DNA from: Paraburkholderia youngii
GTDB lineage: Bacteria; Pseudomonadota; Gammaproteobacteria; Burkholderiales; Burkholderiaceae
NCBI RefSeq assembly: GCF_013366925.1
Contig: NZ_JAALDK010000001.1
Coordinates: 1,867,089-1,931,088, forward strand
DNA: 64,000 nt
Reading direction: 5' to 3'
The notes beneath the pieces were generated by a model, which was not told the DNA's origin, made no database searches, and saw nothing but the letters and a program-made list of their open reading frames with translations. Numbering within the stretch: position 1 is the first letter of the stretch; each line of letters begins with the position of its first letter. The position numbers and the translations under genes are program-made. Of the stretch, positions 62,930 through 64,000 are shown in pieces.

Positions 62930-64000
62930 TCAATGGATCGAGCGGCTCAGGCGATACCATGCGCAACCGTCGGACCGAAGTTCCATCTCAGCTTCGCCGC
63001 GGTGCAACAGGTAATTCAGGTGTGCGATGCTCTCGCCGGTGGCCATGCCGAGCAAGCCCGGCTCCGCCGAGCTGATCGGACGTGAGAAAAGCTGCGGGAA
63101 TACATCCACTGCGCGCTTCGGCTGAACCAGAGCCTGCCTTAGCCGGTCGAGCGTCGCATGGTGGCTTCGTCTCAAATAGTCAAGGCGCTCGTGAAGTCCC
63201 CTGAACGGCTCGTTGTGTGCGGGCAGCACGACCACGTCGTCGGGGATCATTTTCTGCAGTTTGTCGAGGGATGCTAACCAGTCCTCCATCGGGTTGGCGT
63301 CCGGTTCGGTCGGGAAGACCGAGACATTGGATGAGATCCGCGGCAATACCTGGTCGCCGGAGATCAATAGTTTCGATTCGGCGCAGTAGAAGCATGCATG
63401 TTCCGGCGAGTGCCCATTGCCGGTTACAACACGCCAGGAATGCTCACCAATGTTCAGGGTCTCGCCGTCGCCAAGCCGACGGAAGCTATCCGGAAACGCG
63501 TGCACGAACTTGCCAAAGCCGCCGAAGCGCATCTTGTAGAGCTCGATCGCGTCGTCGTCCCAGCCCGCCTGCCGGTAGAAGCGCACGCCGTCGTCCGGTG
63601 CGGCTCGTCCGCTATCGGCGGCCAAGACCCGGCACATCAGATATTCCATGCGGGTCATCCAAAGCCGGCAGTCGAACTTCCGCGTGAGCCACCCTGCCAT
63701 GCCGATATGGTCCGGGTGCATGTGCGTGGCGAAGACGCGCGTCAGTCTTACTTGCGCCAAAGCACCGCCGTCGGCAAACAGTTTGTGCCAAGCCGCTGCC
63801 GTGTCGCTGGTTTGCAGGCCGGTATCGACGACTGCCCATCCGTTGCCGTCACGCAATGCCCATAGATTGATGTGGTTGAGCGCGAGCGGCATCGGCATGC
63901 GCAACCAGAGCACGCCCGGCGCAATTTCGCTGACCGTCCCGGCTGCGGGCGCTTCGCCACAAGGGTAGTGAAGAACGGGCTTATCGTCTCGAGGAGGAAT
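62930..64000 (-). CDS. MBL-fold metallo-hydrolase (cut by window edge)
   Basis: The frame runs through base 64000, so the start lies outside; the visible upstream residues are DDKPVLHYPCGEAPAAGTVS. The fold is complete otherwise: LNHINLWALRDGNGWAVVDT, the metal motif FATHMHPDHIGMAGWLTRKF, VVTGNGHSPEHACFY, LLISGDQVLPRISSNVSV and VLPAHNEPFRGLHERLDYL. This is the glyoxalase II-like MBL group with a C-terminal helical extension. Known relatives are thioesterases or lactonases; the substrate is unknown. Confidence 0.9.
   Translation of the reverse strand: MPPRDDKPVLHYPCGEAPAAGTVSEIAPGVLWLRMPMPLALNHINLWALRDGNGWAVVDTGLQTSDTAAAWHKLFADGGALAQVRLTRVFATHMHPDHIGMAGWLTRKFDCRLWMTRMEYLMCRVLAADSGRAAPDDGVRFYRQAGWDDDAIELYKMRFGGFGKFVHAFPDSFRRLGDGETLNIGEHSWRVVTGNGHSPEHACFYCAESKLLISGDQVLPRISSNVSVFPTEPDANPMEDWLASLDKLQKMIPDDVVVLPAHNEPFRGLHERLDYLRRSHHATLDRLRQALVQPKRAVDVFPQLFSRPISSAEPGLLGMATGESIAHLNYLLHRGEAEMELRSDGCAWYRLSRSIH

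Noticed and set aside
1..64000. CRISPR array, tRNA or rRNA genes
   Set aside because: No regularly spaced direct repeats and no cloverleaf or rRNA-like sequence were seen by eye.

Overview
The window looks like a stretch of a Burkholderiaceae genome, most like Paraburkholderia or Caballeronia. The evidence is high G+C, two secreted DUF4148 proteins, many LysR and TetR regulators, many solo catabolic genes, and dispersed repeats of a Burkholderia flavour. The mix of accessory metabolism, insertion sequences, a group II intron and many broken genes suits a secondary chromosome or megaplasmid better than a core chromosome. No rRNA, tRNA or CRISPR array was seen.

Layout. 1-2.4 kb: methyltransferase tail, GT9-like glycosyltransferase, tautomerase. 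2.7-6.1 kb: frameshifted histidine kinase, then a cysteine hydrolase-LrgA-LrgB operon facing a TetR gene. 6.5-11.1 kb: a four-gene redox operon (MDR reductase, alpha/beta hydrolase, SDR, Old Yellow Enzyme) facing a TetR gene with a palindromic operator. 11.7-18.4 kb: a decayed DUF2971 gene, hypothetical genes, a Tat-type SDR, a metallo-hydrolase, CBS and PPC/DUF296 proteins, and a secreted beta-propeller-like protein broken by an in-frame stop. 19.5-26.6 kb: a Rieske-cytochrome P450 fusion, a SnoaL-like protein, an acyl-CoA ligase and an orphan ABC binding protein. 26.5-30.9 kb: a cobalt-type nitrile hydratase operon whose downstream gene is cut by an IS110 element, with two broken RidA copies flanking the block. 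31-35 kb: CspA, a 2OG-oxygenase-like protein, and a CopG regulator with a PHB-depolymerase-type esterase. 35.5-39.3 kb: class V aminotransferase and dicarboxylate/amino acid symporter facing a LysR gene. 40-44.8 kb: OmpR-type regulator, large hybrid kinase, small receiver protein. 44.8-48.8 kb: an extra tatABC set, a YoaK-like protein and a fumarase with a Tat signal, all on one strand. 49-55.7 kb: DUF4148, truncated IS5, class C beta-lactamase-like hydrolase, a 138-bp inverted-repeat element touching a group II intron, and a second IS110. 55.9-60 kb: MFS transporter, TIM-barrel isomerase and shikimate dehydrogenase facing a LysR gene. 60-64 kb: LysR fragment, hypothetical genes, a DpdA/Tgt-like gene split by an amber codon, and a metallo-hydrolase running off the window.

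The strongest functional modules are the Tat-fumarase block, the nitrile hydratase operon, the Rieske-P450 fusion and the TetR-controlled redox operon. A recurring theme is genes broken by one base: three in-frame stops and at least five frameshifts. This means either real decay of accessory DNA or residual assembly error, and raw reads would decide between them.
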